Assembly: GCA_023091735.1 (NCBI GenBank)
Contig: JALKBU010000036.1
Coordinates: forward strand, 1 to 64,000
Source of the DNA: Trichomonas tenax
Lineage: Eukaryota > Parabasalia > Trichomonadida > Trichomonadidae
Length of the DNA stretch: 64,000 nt
Direction of reading: 5' to 3'
Shown piece after piece: positions 1 to 10,537 of this stretch. Both the position numbers and the translations under genes were made by a program. Every line of letters starts with the position of its first letter. Position 1 is the first letter of the stretch. The notes below the pieces were generated by a model. That model had not been told where the DNA came from. It saw only the letters and a program-made list of their open reading frames with translations, and ran no database searches.

Positions 1-682
1 ATATATATATATAGTTGCTTTTTTACTTATTAAAAATTAAATAATAAAAAAATTAACTTAGTTTTTCCCCACTATATATATTAGTTATTGTCCCCACTAT
101 ATATAGTTACAAAAAGTGGCATATAACTCCCTGAGTCTACTACTCATAACTAATAAAAAATATTTTTTATTTTTCAAATTTATAGGAAACTATTAATAAA
201 TCCCTACCATAAGAATTTACATTATTAATTAAACCATAAATTAAGCATGTTGTTTTCGTTGAAAATAGGGCCTCCAGCGACAATGGTATCAGACACACTT
301 TAGTTGGGGGGTCAAACCCTTGTAACGAAAAGTGTCATTTTAAATGAGTGCATAATCCTTCAATTGTCATGCTTTCTACAGCGACCTCTCACTTGCAAGT
401 GAATGATATCCCCTTTTTAGCATCTTGATGCGCTTAAATGATTCCGATTTAACATATTAAAACGTTTTCGGAGCCATTTGGCTTTATTACTTACAACTAG
501 TCATCTGTGACGATTAGCTGTCGCGTTTGTGCATTTAGAATACAAGCCGAAGCCCTTTTTGTCTTCGATCGAACTCATTTCAACATGAACAAGTTTTTTG
601 TCCTTATTACTTACAGTCAGTCAGCTGCTATGGCCCGTCTTAATGTTTCTACCTTTATTTTACGAATAAACATTTTAAATTT

Positions 683-802
683 TGATATTATTAAATATTT
701 CCAGAATTGCACAATTTCTGGTTGATTTTCTACAGAGCCTCGTTTATATTGATAAAATGAATCAGAAATTGAGCAATTCTGGAAATAGTTAATAATATAT
801 CA
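683..802. repeat. Inverted repeat, about 45-bp arms
   Basis: The left arm (683-727) and right arm (756-802) are near-complementary and share the core CCAGAATTG-ACAATTTCTG. They are separated by about 28 bp. This is a long stem-loop, probably a small MITE-like palindrome. No coding potential is seen. Confidence 0.7.
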
Positions 803-903
803 AATGATATTTATGGTATTTTGTAGGATAAATAAGAGAATAACATGCTGGCATCAACTAGATATCATTATGTCGTGTTCTAAGTAAAGAGTCGAAATCG
901 CTT

Positions 904-1003
904 GAAATGTGATAGAAAACACCTAATTTCTGGCTCACAATATGCTGCTAGTTATATGTCAGCATATAGAGAGCCAGAAATCAGGTGTTTCCTATCAAAT
1001 TTG
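904..1003. repeat. Inverted repeat, about 44-bp arms
   Basis: The arms at 904-947 and 960-1003 pair over most of their length, with core ACACCTAATTTCTGGCTC against GAGCCAGAAATCAGGTGT. The loop is only about 12 nt. The core ATTTCTGG is shared with the repeat at 683-802, so both may belong to one family of palindromic elements. Confidence 0.7.
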
Positions 1004-2011
1004 TCGAAATAATGCGTTTTGAAATAAATTTCGACTTGCAGGAGCCACAAATCTTCATGCTTGGCACACACACTTGCACTGTGCTAGTTCAGTAAGACAA
1101 TTAACGGCTTTTGTAGATCAAAATTTATTTTGTACGATTGTGTTATGCTGAAATGACTGTCTTTCAAGCTGCATACTTCCTATCTTGCTTGTGTGCTAGG
1201 AAATGTGTAGTGATATATAGTTATTGTAACTGAATTTGATAAAGCGTAAATCTATAATCTATTTAGCTCAATATAACGAGTACATGATGTTGAATTGGGT
1301 CAAAAAGTGCAGATATCAATTTTCGTTGCCATGATTGCAATATAAGAATAGTTAAAGCCATATATTAGAAATGAGCATGCAATGTTCTGACAAAAGAGTC
1401 TGATGTGCTCATAGGCCCTTGACATCAAGCCAAACTAGAAATATCCATTCCACGATTTGCAATGAAAATATGAAGCATGATTTTTCATGCTACATTGGCT
1501 TAAAAGTATCATAAAAGGGTAAATAATAGTATGTTTTGGGAATGGGTAAAATTGTGGGTGTCTGGACAAGCAGTTATACACCCTCAAAATTGAATGGTGT
1601 CTGGAGTTTTGGCCAGACACTCATAAAAAAAGTTATGTTGCATGATATGCATGCTTATATAAAATAAAACATATTGGCTGAATTAAAATTGCAAAATGAA
1701 GATTTTTCTGACAGAAAAAGACTGATATCAATAAATATTTTATTTTTTCGGCAGATACAACATAGTATTCAATCCCATAGCATTTTTGACATAAGGTTCC
1801 TACTTTCAGAATATGCTTACCATAAATTAAAATAACAAATTATAGGAAATTGTTTATTTTATATATTAGGGAAGTTATGATTATGGATATTCTCAGAGTG
1901 GGGATTTTTTGGGGTTGGACAAAATATTGGACTACCCCGAAAAATCACACTCTGTATACTACTATATATTAATACATAATATATTTTTATATTACAAACA
2001 AATTATATAAA

Positions 2012-3181
2012 TTATTCAATTGATAAACATTCTATTATAACTGGAGATCTGTTCTTTGAGGGGTAATTTGAGGCAGATCTGCTCTTTTTGATTGTCTGAG
2101 GACGATGAATCTCAATATCACGTATTAAAATTGAATTTGATGGAAGGCGTGATATTAATGATACAGGGAACCTGTTTGGAAGCGAATTTGGTGGAGAATT
2201 ATAGTTATTAGATGGCAAGAACTGACGAGCTTCATTCATTTTATCCGATATCTCGAATATAATCTCATCACGAATCTTTTGGAGTTTAGCAGGGTTCCTT
2301 TGTGGCTGATGCATAGTAACAAGTTTGTTTTGTCTAATATCAGATACAATTGTGTTAACAATATTGATAAATTCAGGAACAACCCATGGATGCTCCATTA
2401 CCTCCTTGATTGTAATGCGCTTTGATGGATTTCTGCATAACATCTTGCGCAAAAGATCGATCAAAGGAGCTGATAAAGTGGGTGGAAAAGGAGGATCATA
2501 CGACACGATCTTCATGAGGACTGTTTTCACGTCAGGTCCTTCAAAAGGTAAATGTCCGGTAACCATTCGGTATAAAATTACACCAAGGCTCCAGACGTCA
2601 GCTCCTTTGTTATAAGGCTTTTCAATGATAACCTCTGGGGCAGCGTAAGCCGGGGAACCGCAATTTGATGTCAAATTCGATTGCGCTTCATTTATGGATT
2701 TACTTAATCCGAAGTCTGTGATCCTTATATTGTTGTAACGATCGAGAAGTATGTTCTGTGGTTTCAAATCTCTGTGTGCAATTCTGCAATCGTTGTGTAA
2801 ATAGTCGAGTGCAGAAATTATTTCGGTAAAGAAGTAACGAGACATGTTTTCCTGAAGTCTGCCGCGTGTCTGAAGGAATGTTTCGAGATCTCCGTTATCA
2901 GCATACTCCAAAAACACGTAATATCTTTCTGAATCTTCGTATAATTCGTAAAATTGAGTGATAAACGGGTGATTGCATATTTGGAGGAGAGATATTTCTC
3001 TTTGAAATCTATTGAAATTGTCAGGATTCTCCAAAATGTTCTTAGAAACTAATTTTGCTGCACATTGATAATTCGTCTTCTTACAGTCAGCGAGCCACAC
3101 AGATGATGAAGAGCCTTCGCCAACGGGTCTCCTGAGAATGTAATCTCCGACTTCGAAGTTATATTCGTCTTCAATCATCAT
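2012..3181 (-). CDS. CAMK/SNF1-like Ser/Thr protein kinase
   Basis: 389-residue protein kinase. Visible motifs are the glycine loop GEGSSSSV (21-28), ATP-anchoring Lys43 in CAAKLV, catalytic HRDLKPQN (136-143), DFG (156-158), APE (181-183), DVWSLGVILYRM (subdomain IX) and the closing MEHPW (262-266). All catalytic residues are present, so it should be active. The CAMKL type (SNF1/AMPK/MARK-like) is inferred from SCG/NCGSPAYAAPE in the activation loop and from the spacing. Residues 270-389 are a basic, Ser/Pro-rich tail with no recognisable domain and no kinase-associated domain. Two consecutive ATG codons start the frame at 3181; either may be used. No neighbour suggests a substrate. Trichomonads carry very large kinase families, so a one-to-one orthologue cannot be named. 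Confidence 0.93.
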   Translation of the reverse strand: MMIEDEYNFEVGDYILRRPVGEGSSSSVWLADCKKTNYQCAAKLVSKNILENPDNFNRFQREISLLQICNHPFITQFYELYEDSERYYVFLEYADNGDLETFLQTRGRLQENMSRYFFTEIISALDYLHNDCRIAHRDLKPQNILLDRYNNIRITDFGLSKSINEAQSNLTSNCGSPAYAAPEVIIEKPYNKGADVWSLGVILYRMVTGHLPFEGPDVKTVLMKIVSYDPPFPPTLSAPLIDLLRKMLCRNPSKRITIKEVMEHPWVVPEFINIVNTIVSDIRQNKLVTMHQPQRNPAKLQKIRDEIIFEISDKMNEARQFLPSNNYNSPPNSLPNRFPVSLISRLPSNSILIRDIEIHRPQTIKKSRSASNYPSKNRSPVIIECLSIE

Positions 3182-3887
3182 ATTTAAAATGTTTTGAAAT
3201 CGAAAAAAACAAAATTGAGTTTATTGTATTCCACTGCTAAAATAGAGTATTTTTAGTGTTAAGATATTGCTTTGAAAAATTGGTTTTTGAATTCATTGAA
3301 TCCTTTCAATTTTATTAACGTGTGAGTGCTATAATCTAATATAACAATTCAATATACATAAATGTTTAGAAAAAGGCCGATAAATGTATACAAAAGTATA
3401 GATATTGAAATAAATTTGCCTACAGATGATGAAAATCGTAATTATATATGATGGGCATGCTAATTATCTAGTTTTGAAAATCAACAAATCGTAAGAATAA
3501 ATTCGCATATGCATATGATCCATATTTTTATTGCGTAAATTTTCATATTTTCATTCACATTGAAAACTTGCATTTAAAAATTTTTATCTTTATATATTAT
3601 GCTAGATATTGTATACAGATTCTGAAAATACAAAAATTTCGATAGTAAAATTTAAAAACTTATTGTCCAGCATTTCTGGTTTATAAAGGATGTTTTAAGC
3701 ACAATTTTAAAGAATTAGTATATAAATCGAAAATCAAAAAAGTGTCAATGAAATTTAAAAAAATTCATTTTGTCCCCATTCAAAGTGATGACAATGTTTA
3801 TTATCACGTTTTTATGATTTTTGGAGTGTTGCAAAACGATTATGAACAATTCTCGAATAAAATTATTCCAGAATTGAAAATATAAGC
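3182..3887. other. Gene-free AT-rich intergenic region
   Basis: About 700 bp between the kinase start and the inverted-repeat element. No gene, RNA or clear repeat is seen. Confidence 0.5.
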
Positions 3888-5290
3888 ATCAAAAATAACC
3901 TTGAAAGTCGCGATTTTTTCTAGAACTAATACTTCTGGACAAGAAGGCGAACTATTCGTAGCGGATATCGGAGTTATTTTCTGTGCTGCGTCTGTTTCAA
4001 TTGTCAAACACATAATATACCCTCTACGTCACTTAGATAATTTTAATATTTCTTTCAAAATATGTGTTTTTAGCAAATTATATTGTTGAACAATTTCTTA
4101 TGTCATTGGTCGATATATTCATGTACTGTTTGATAGCAATTATAGATGTAAATCGAATGTAATATTTACACTGGAAAAAGCACCTCTCAAAATTTTCAAA
4201 ATTGCAATATTTGAATTTAAAGTACCATTATTGGAGGAAACTGTTTAAAGATTTTTCTCTGTGGATGACACTTATTAATTTTGTCGCACGAATGCTTAAT
4301 AATTCCATATATATTTGGCACAAGAAGAATATTCTTGAATTAAGAACGGAATTAAGAGACTTGATAAGATTGCATCACAAACATAATGCAACAATACGTT
4401 GATATTTGATATTTAAGTTCATAATTATATACATTGAATTCGATTTCTAAATACAATATAAACGCACCTTTTATTTATTGCAATATTTCATACCAAGAAA
4501 TAACATATTTTGCAATTGCAATTTAGGAATTATGATAAATTAATGAACAATCCATAAAAATTGAAAACTAATTAGAAAATAAAAAAAATTTAAGATGACA
4601 ATATAGGTAAAACAAATTTTTTCATATGGTTGTCAAAAAATAGTATCTTATAAAAGGCTTGTTTTCAGTTAGTTTGTAGTGACTGAGCGTGATTTCAGCT
4701 ACTTTGTAGTAACTGAGCTTGTTTGGCTATGTTTTGTAGTGACTAAGCGTGATTTCAGCTACTTTGTAGTGAAGTTGGACATAAATAATAATTATGTCAC
4801 TTTTCTCCCGCCAAATAATGTTTTCGATAATTTTACTTCTAATATATTATCATAATGATTTTTTACCCGAAACATTATGTTTAACGATGTTTTTTGCAAA
4901 ATTCATTTTGAAATTGTTGATTATATTCATAAAAGAGGTATAAGTATCGATAACACATATGCGTCTGTCTTTTGGAAGCTATTGGTGCATCTTATTCAAG
5001 AATATTTTAAATATTAAAAATTATTGCATCATATCAATGCTATATCTGATTGAACACAATTAAATCTCTAGCCTATGTATACATATTTTAAAAAATTTAA
5101 GTATCAAACACATATTTTAAAAGTAATATTAAAACTATCTAAGTGACGTAGAGGGTATACTATATATTTGACAATTGAAACAGACGCAGCACAGAAAATA
5201 ATTCCGATATCAGCTACGAATAGTTCGCCTTCTTGCCTAGAAGTATTAGTTCGAGAAAAAATCGCGACTTTAAAAGAGGTTATTTTTTCC
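3888..5290. mobile_element. Transposon-like element with about 185-bp terminal inverted repeats
   Basis: 3888-4074 and 5103-5290 are inverted copies at roughly 90% identity (shared AGTCGCGATTTTTTCT, AACTAATACTTCT and CTCTACGTCACTTAGAT). The interior holds three blocks that recur near 57-59 kb: block B (4172-4600), a short run of GTAGTGACT-containing tandem repeats (about 4665-4780) and block A (about 4780-5010). Block A carries its own TCACTTTT initiator and a fragmentary frame containing KRGISIDNTYASVFWKLL. No intact transposase is visible, so the element is non-autonomous or dead. It may be one element inserted into another. Confidence 0.75.
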
Positions 5291-6293
5291 CCCGAAAATA
5301 TAAATGTAAAGTTTATATGAGAAGCATAACCATTTGTTCGCTATTGGGTTGGCAAACTGCTGCTTAATCATAACAAAAGTAATTGGAGAATTTAATTCTA
5401 TGTGTTTGAAATACGAGATTGAGTAAATATAATTTTGCTTAAGATAATTTACTCATAAATGACAGAATCTTTGCGGAAATCACTTATCCATACCTTGGAG
5501 ATTATCTGTGCAAAAGGAATTCCGATATAGCAAAGAATTCATGATGAGTGAAATATTTGATCAATTCTTGACATAAACATGAAATACGCTATACCTAAGG
5601 TAGCTTATGCAGAATTATGAAGAAATAACCTGGATTTTCGATCCGATGGCTGAGATAACGAAGATTTTCACGATACAGAGTCTGTAAATCATGTACTATA
5701 CCGCTCTTCGTTAGGCCTTTGAATTTTCTCAGGATTTTGGTGATATAATTTAAAAATCGTGAAGCAAATGATATTCTTTCAATAACTACTAAGATTGAAC
5801 TATCATCTTGTCACAAATGCTTTCGATAATGTTTGTGATGTGGCTTATGTGTGTGTTCATATTAATATATCATATATTTGCAATATATCAACGTATATCA
5901 ATGTGTTGGAAAGAATTTATGATTGTGCATCCAATACTCACATAGAAAAGGCATTGATTATATAGTTAAAAATTGCATAATTTCCAAATATACAACATTG
6001 TGTCTGGTTATAAGCTACAGTAGATAGCAATAGATGTGCTGTGTGTATGCCCTTAATTTAGTCTTTTTATTTTTAATTTAATCAAAATATGAAAATACAC
6101 ATTATAGGCTTGGAATATAATCAATACTGAATGAGTGCTTCATAACGAATGCTAATATCTAGCTTGAAATAAAATTATATAAAGTTGATTGAAAATAGGT
6201 CATAATTGGTCAAAATTTTTGTGGAATTTGTTCTATACGTGTCATAGATAGCTCATTGCCAAAACTATAGTGTTAAAAAAGTTTAAAATAATG
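5291..6293. other. Gene-free region upstream of the UGGT-like gene
   Basis: About 1 kb of AT-rich DNA with many stops in all frames. I see no gene or obvious repeat. Confidence 0.5.
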
Positions 6294-6301
6294 TCACTTT
6301 T
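6294..6301 (+). promoter_or_regulatory. Initiator (Inr) TCACTTTT of the UGGT-like gene
   Basis: TCACTTTT fits the trichomonad initiator TCA(C/T)(A/T). It lies 28 nt upstream of the ATG at 6324. It also overlaps an upstream in-frame ATG at 6291. If transcription starts here, that ATG is not in the mRNA, which decides the downstream start. Confidence 0.65.
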
Positions 6302-6323
6302 CCTGTTTTTCCAAATTTTAAAA

Positions 6324-9300
6324 ATGTTCTTTTTCGCAGTTTGCGCTTTAAGTTCGATCAGTCCGCAGACGATTTCTGTGGACATGGTCACAAAGTGGGA
6401 ATCCGTCCATTTGTTCGATCAGTTTTTGTTCTACATCAACGACAGACACCCGATCGCGTTAAAACAGTTCTTTCTCGCTGCCACAGAAGGAAATAAGTTA
6501 ATGTATGAGACAGGACTCGACAAAATCCTTAAGCCACTCATTCCATACAACGATTTTCTCAACATGAAGTCTTATATTGAACTTGGATATTATTTTGCGA
6601 GATCTGTGACGCTCAAATCTATGGCAAGTACAACAGAACCTGTTTTAATTACAGGCAACGAGCCAAATTTCGACTCCAAGTATAAATTCGAGAAAAGAGA
6701 ATATCAATCTCCATTAAAGAATGAAATAATGTTTGGTAATTCCAACACAATCGTTTATGTTGACTTTTCTAGCGAAGATGCTATTGCTTTTGTTCGTTCT
6801 TTGCTTGAAAATAACAAAGAATTCATTCTTCGTCCAATTACGAAGACAAACGAGCCAAATCAGAAACTAACAAGCTTCGCTGCTATGGCATCAATGAAGG
6901 ATTTACCAGTAAACGCATCCGATCAATTATTAGGCGAATTTAATGAATCAATGATTGAAGATTTTGACCTCAAACTCACACAGTACATTCTTGATTCCAA
7001 GAAGCAACTTCTTGCTACAATGAAAGAGATCACAAATAACTGGCCAAAGATTATTCGCGAACTTGAAACGATTAGACCAACATCCACAGCAAATAGGACA
7101 CTAAATGCTATTAAGGGCTTCCTAAACAAGGCTGGTACACTCGCATCTTCGATCAATGGCCGCGTTTATGTTTTCGATAATCCAGATATCCATGAAATAT
7201 TGAATATTATCACAGAAGAAACTGTTTTCAACAAAGTTCTGACTGAGGACCTTAAGATCAACGCCAACACAACTGAAAGACTCGTTTCTCAGCCAATCGA
7301 ACACAATCACAACTTCCTTCTCGATTACAGGAACAACTACGTCAAGTATTTGAACGATATCGAGACAGATCCGAATTACGTCACATGGTCAACATCAGTA
7401 CAGGAGTTATTGAAGGGACAGCCAAAGATTCGCAAGAATCTCATCAACATCATTGCTTACACAGATCCAACAACGCAGAAAGGCTTTGCTGAGATTTTCT
7501 CAATCGCTCCACTCATCCGCACAGGTCTTCCAATCAGATTGGGCTTAGTTCCAAACTTCAATCTAAAGAACAGACTCCACAGACGCGTTGCGTTTGCTTT
7601 CCATCACATCGCAAAGCAGTCTGAGACGAACGCTTTCGTCTTCCTTTTGGACTCATTCCAGAGAGCCGGCGTCAACAGGACATCCAACACCATCAACCCA
7701 ACGACAGAAGACATGTATGCCGCTGCTTACGCCAAAGTTACGTCAGCAATGAACGACATGCTTCCGTGGGAACGCCTTCACGAGCTCTTCACACCTCTTA
7801 GTGAGGAATACCAGGACATCAAGGCGACATCTGAGTACATCAAGAAGATTAAAGTCCCATTCGGATATATGACAATCAACGGAAAGATCCTCGATAACTC
7901 TAAGAAGCTTCCAGAGCACTTCGCTGACATGATCAGAATTATCTTCGAAGCCTGCACAATGGAAGGAATCATGGACTTGCAGGGAGTCGATCTCGTTCAG
8001 TTGTTGAGCTCAAAGATCCCAGTTGTCAAGGAACTCGGCCACGAAGTCTTCGAGGGAGCACCAGAAGGCACAGGATTGTCATCAGCTCCTTACGACACAC
8101 AGAAGGAATTCGTTGACTTTTTCTCATCAACAGATTTCGAGGGACCACAGAACCCATTGTCTTATTCGCTTCTCTTCTGCGAGGAAAAGAGCGATACAAC
8201 ATTCTTCACAGATGTCATGGCTAAGGACAGATACCTCGCTCACGCCATCAATCCTAAGCTTAACCCACGCGTCAAGAAGCTTTTTAATATCAAACAAGAA
8301 GATCTTCCAGTCATTATCACAAACGGCAGAGTCTTCAGGAGAGTCAACATCTCTGATGAAGAGAAGCTCACTGATATCAGAGATTGGGCTTCCAACTTCA
8401 TTAACAACTTCAAGCCAGCTTTACAGCGCGCTCCAGGAAGATTCACTGCTCTCGCGTACATTGCGACAATGCACATTGACTTCACTGCAAGAGGCATTCC
8501 ACGTCTTCTACTTCCTGACCTCTCTGCTGACTCCTTCCTTGTCTACACAGATAAGGACAACAAGGAGGCGATCTCATGGAAGATCTTGGCTGATCCAACG
8601 CGCGCAAACTTCCAGGCATCAGCAGACATCATCGAGTACATCAACAGGAAGGGACTTTGCAACGTCCAGATGATGATCATGCCACCAAAGAACATCCACG
8701 AGATGTCTCTTGAGTGCGTCAGACGCTTCTATCGCTCAGCTCTCGGCCCACAGAAGTTGACATTCAAGTTCTTCGACACAGAGTTGAACTACTCAATCAC
8801 ACCTCTCCCACCAGCACGCTTCAGTATCGAGAAAATCTACTCCGAGATCAGCGACACGCACTTCGCACTCAACGCCATTGATGACGGAGACATGAAGCTC
8901 ACATACGGTGTCAACTCAATGATCTCAACAGGCACCGCTAAGTTCACATCGCCATACTTCATCGATGTCTTCGAGCTCGATTTAGTTGACACAAGCGATG
9001 CCACAAAGCATGTTTACGTCCCTGTCGACATCCAAGGCAAGTGGCAAGCAGCAATGCCACCAGGTCAATACGCCATCAACATGAAGGATGGCAGAACTGT
9101 TCACAAGGTTCGCGAAGTTAAGGTCTTCGACACAACCGTTGCCTACAAGAACGAGATCACATCATACGTCGTCAATGGTTCAGAGATGATGCACGATATG
9201 GAGTACAATGGCTCTACTGAGGATATCAACATCTTCACAGTCGCTGCATCTCCAATGCAAGAGAAGATGGCTTTGATGATGATTTTGTCTGCTAAGGAAC

Positions 9301-10052
9301 ACTCCGACGGCCGCAAAGTCAACGTCTGGTTCAATGTCATCGACATCTCACCAATCTTCAAGGGACTTCTTCCAAAGTTCGCTGCTGACAATGGTGTTTC
9401 CATCAATTTCGTCAACTACAGGTGGCCGCAGAACATCAACAAGCCAGAGAGTGAAGACTTCTCCATTGGTGCTCGTCGAATCGCGATGCTCGATTTGATG
9501 TTCCCGAACGAGGTCGGACAGCTTCTTGTTGTCACACCAGACACAATCTTCACAGAGTCCATCTCTTCATTCCTCGAGGGCGTCAATCTCTCTGCTCCAT
9601 TCGTCATTCCTAAGTTCAATGCATTCAAGCCTGGAGAAACTGTTGATTTCAAGACATCAATCAGAACAATCAGCAACGAGACATTTGCTGCAAGCATCGT
9701 TTTTGCCAACCTCAACATTCTCAGGAAGCAAGTTATCATTTTTGATGCTCTCAGAAAGCAAATCCTTCTCGATATCCTCAAGAAGCAGATCCCATCACCA
9801 GACTTCGATCTCCTTAACATGCTCTCACAGCTCATTATGATCGAGCCAGCTGCAAAGAAGGTCTCCTGCGCTGGCCTCACAGAGCTCGACGAGTTCGGTG
9901 CTATCTCGCTGTGCACATCTCCTTCTAAGTTGACAAGAATGCCTCTTCAAGTCATCGAAGAGAAGTTCGATAACATGCTCAGCAAATATATCACAATCGC
10001 CAACAAGTACACAGCTGAAAATGATGACTACATGAAGGAATTCCTAAAATAA
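6324..10052 (+). CDS. UGGT-like ER protein (GT24) with degenerate catalytic site
   Basis: 1242 residues from the ATG just downstream of the Inr. This start gives a signal peptide (MFFFAVCALSSIS), while the longer frame does not. The layout is that of UDP-glucose:glycoprotein glucosyltransferase: a long N-terminal thioredoxin-like/beta region (about 20-950) and a C-terminal GT24-like domain (about 963-1242). The GT24 part begins DINIFTVAASPMQEKMALMM and includes NYRWPQNINKPE, comparable to the family's TYKWP segment. In the family this enzyme reglucosylates misfolded glycoproteins so that they rebind calnexin or calreticulin. Here the metal-binding DADQ position reads VVTPDTIF and the DQDLPN motif is replaced by DFDLLNML, so catalysis is probably lost. 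The protein ends KEFLK, not a KDEL-type signal. The frame is open over 3.7 kb, and its 3' part is rich in C-ending codons, so it is maintained and probably well expressed. Possible role (inference): a folding sensor or Kre5-like protein without transferase activity. Confidence 0.8.
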   Translation: MFFFAVCALSSISPQTISVDMVTKWESVHLFDQFLFYINDRHPIALKQFFLAATEGNKLMYETGLDKILKPLIPYNDFLNMKSYIELGYYFARSVTLKSMASTTEPVLITGNEPNFDSKYKFEKREYQSPLKNEIMFGNSNTIVYVDFSSEDAIAFVRSLLENNKEFILRPITKTNEPNQKLTSFAAMASMKDLPVNASDQLLGEFNESMIEDFDLKLTQYILDSKKQLLATMKEITNNWPKIIRELETIRPTSTANRTLNAIKGFLNKAGTLASSINGRVYVFDNPDIHEILNIITEETVFNKVLTEDLKINANTTERLVSQPIEHNHNFLLDYRNNYVKYLNDIETDPNYVTWSTSVQELLKGQPKIRKNLINIIAYTDPTTQKGFAEIFSIAPLIRTGLPIRLGLVPNFNLKNRLHRRVAFAFHHIAKQSETNAFVFLLDSFQRAGVNRTSNTINPTTEDMYAAAYAKVTSAMNDMLPWERLHELFTPLSEEYQDIKATSEYIKKIKVPFGYMTINGKILDNSKKLPEHFADMIRIIFEACTMEGIMDLQGVDLVQLLSSKIPVVKELGHEVFEGAPEGTGLSSAPYDTQKEFVDFFSSTDFEGPQNPLSYSLLFCEEKSDTTFFTDVMAKDRYLAHAINPKLNPRVKKLFNIKQEDLPVIITNGRVFRRVNISDEEKLTDIRDWASNFINNFKPALQRAPGRFTALAYIATMHIDFTARGIPRLLLPDLSADSFLVYTDKDNKEAISWKILADPTRANFQASADIIEYINRKGLCNVQMMIMPPKNIHEMSLECVRRFYRSALGPQKLTFKFFDTELNYSITPLPPARFSIEKIYSEISDTHFALNAIDDGDMKLTYGVNSMISTGTAKFTSPYFIDVFELDLVDTSDATKHVYVPVDIQGKWQAAMPPGQYAINMKDGRTVHKVREVKVFDTTVAYKNEITSYVVNGSEMMHDMEYNGSTEDINIFTVAASPMQEKMALMMILSAKEHSDGRKVNVWFNVIDISPIFKGLLPKFAADNGVSINFVNYRWPQNINKPESEDFSIGARRIAMLDLMFPNEVGQLLVVTPDTIFTESISSFLEGVNLSAPFVIPKFNAFKPGETVDFKTSIRTISNETFAASIVFANLNILRKQVIIFDALRKQILLDILKKQIPSPDFDLLNMLSQLIMIEPAAKKVSCAGLTELDEFGAISLCTSPSKLTRMPLQVIEEKFDNMLSKYITIANKYTAENDDYMKEFLK

Positions 10053-10266
10053 TATTTTTTTTATTAAAATGATACTGAATCATTTGTTGAATTCATATAT
10101 ATATAGTTGTTCTTGTTGTTATACACAGTTAAATAAACTTTTTGTTATTTGATGAACTCTGAAAAAAAATCGTTTTCCAAAAGAAAACACAAAAACACAT
10201 TTTTTAGCAAATCGAGTAAAACTCAATTAATATATGTAAATACGGCTATTAATCATAAGTTCTGCA

Positions 10267-10515
10267 TTAAATAATATCTAATAAAAGTTGTGGGAGAATT
10301 TTCTCGAGGTGGGACTCGTCAATGACTTTATCGTCACCGGCAACTTCAGCAGAGCGCTGAGTTGTTTCAATAACGACACATCTAAGATATTCAGCAAGCA
10401 TTTCGATCGTTGAAGGAGGAATTCTCAGCTTTCCGGCATCATTATGTTGAGCAATGGCATTTTCAAGAATTGCTTTAATCGTTGCAGATCGAAATCTCGG
10501 ATTATCTTCGGTCAT
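10267..10515 (-). CDS. CENPX: CENP-X / MHF2-like histone-fold protein
   Basis: 82-residue protein with the layout of CENP-X (MHF2, STRA13): one compact histone fold ending in IDESHLEKILPQLLLDI. This closely matches the family's C-terminal D-x-LEKVLPQLLLDF signature. In other eukaryotes CENP-X pairs with CENP-S. The tetramer binds DNA at kinetochores (CENP-T-W-S-X) and recruits the FANCM helicase to stalled forks. Length matches the family (about 80 residues). An Inr (AAAAGTGA on the plus strand, 10530-10537) lies about 20 nt upstream of the ATG. The gene is convergent with the UGGT-like gene, with about 210 bp between the stops. No CENP-S partner is seen in the window. Confidence 0.82.
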   Translation of the reverse strand: MTEDNPRFRSATIKAILENAIAQHNDAGKLRIPPSTIEMLAEYLRCVVIETTQRSAEVAGDDKVIDESHLEKILPQLLLDII

Positions 10516-10529
10516 TATTATTTTTTTTG

Positions 10530-10537
10530 AAAAGTGA
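10530..10537 (-). promoter_or_regulatory. Initiator TCACTTTT of the CENP-X gene
   Basis: Minus-strand TCACTTTT, about 20 nt before the ATG at 10515. It matches the Inr seen before at least five other genes in this window. Confidence 0.65.

Larger units (their letters stand above)
1..2011. other. AT-rich gene-free stretch with two inverted repeats
   Basis: No convincing gene is seen. The stretch opens with an AT dinucleotide run and two copies of TCCCCACTATATATA (about 65-115). Two strong imperfect stem-loops are listed separately (683-802 and 904-1003). The short open frames here have no family features and no initiator-like element close to a start codon. Confidence 0.6.

Noticed and set aside
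250..420. Possible structured RNA (GGGGGGTCAAACCC and neighbours)
   Set aside because: No fold or family could be recognised and no conservation evidence is available.
507..725. 72-codon frame
   Set aside because: No motif or initiator, and it runs into an inverted repeat.
4202..4402. Open frame encoding YHYWRKLFKDFS-type peptide, also at 56897 and 58786
   Set aside because: It lies inside transposon block B, in three copies including one inverted terminal repeat. It has no initiator, so it is repeat sequence rather than a gene.
8023..8673. 216-codon open frame inside the UGGT-like gene
   Set aside because: It lies in another frame of a well-supported gene, has Ser/Thr-rich random composition and has no initiator.
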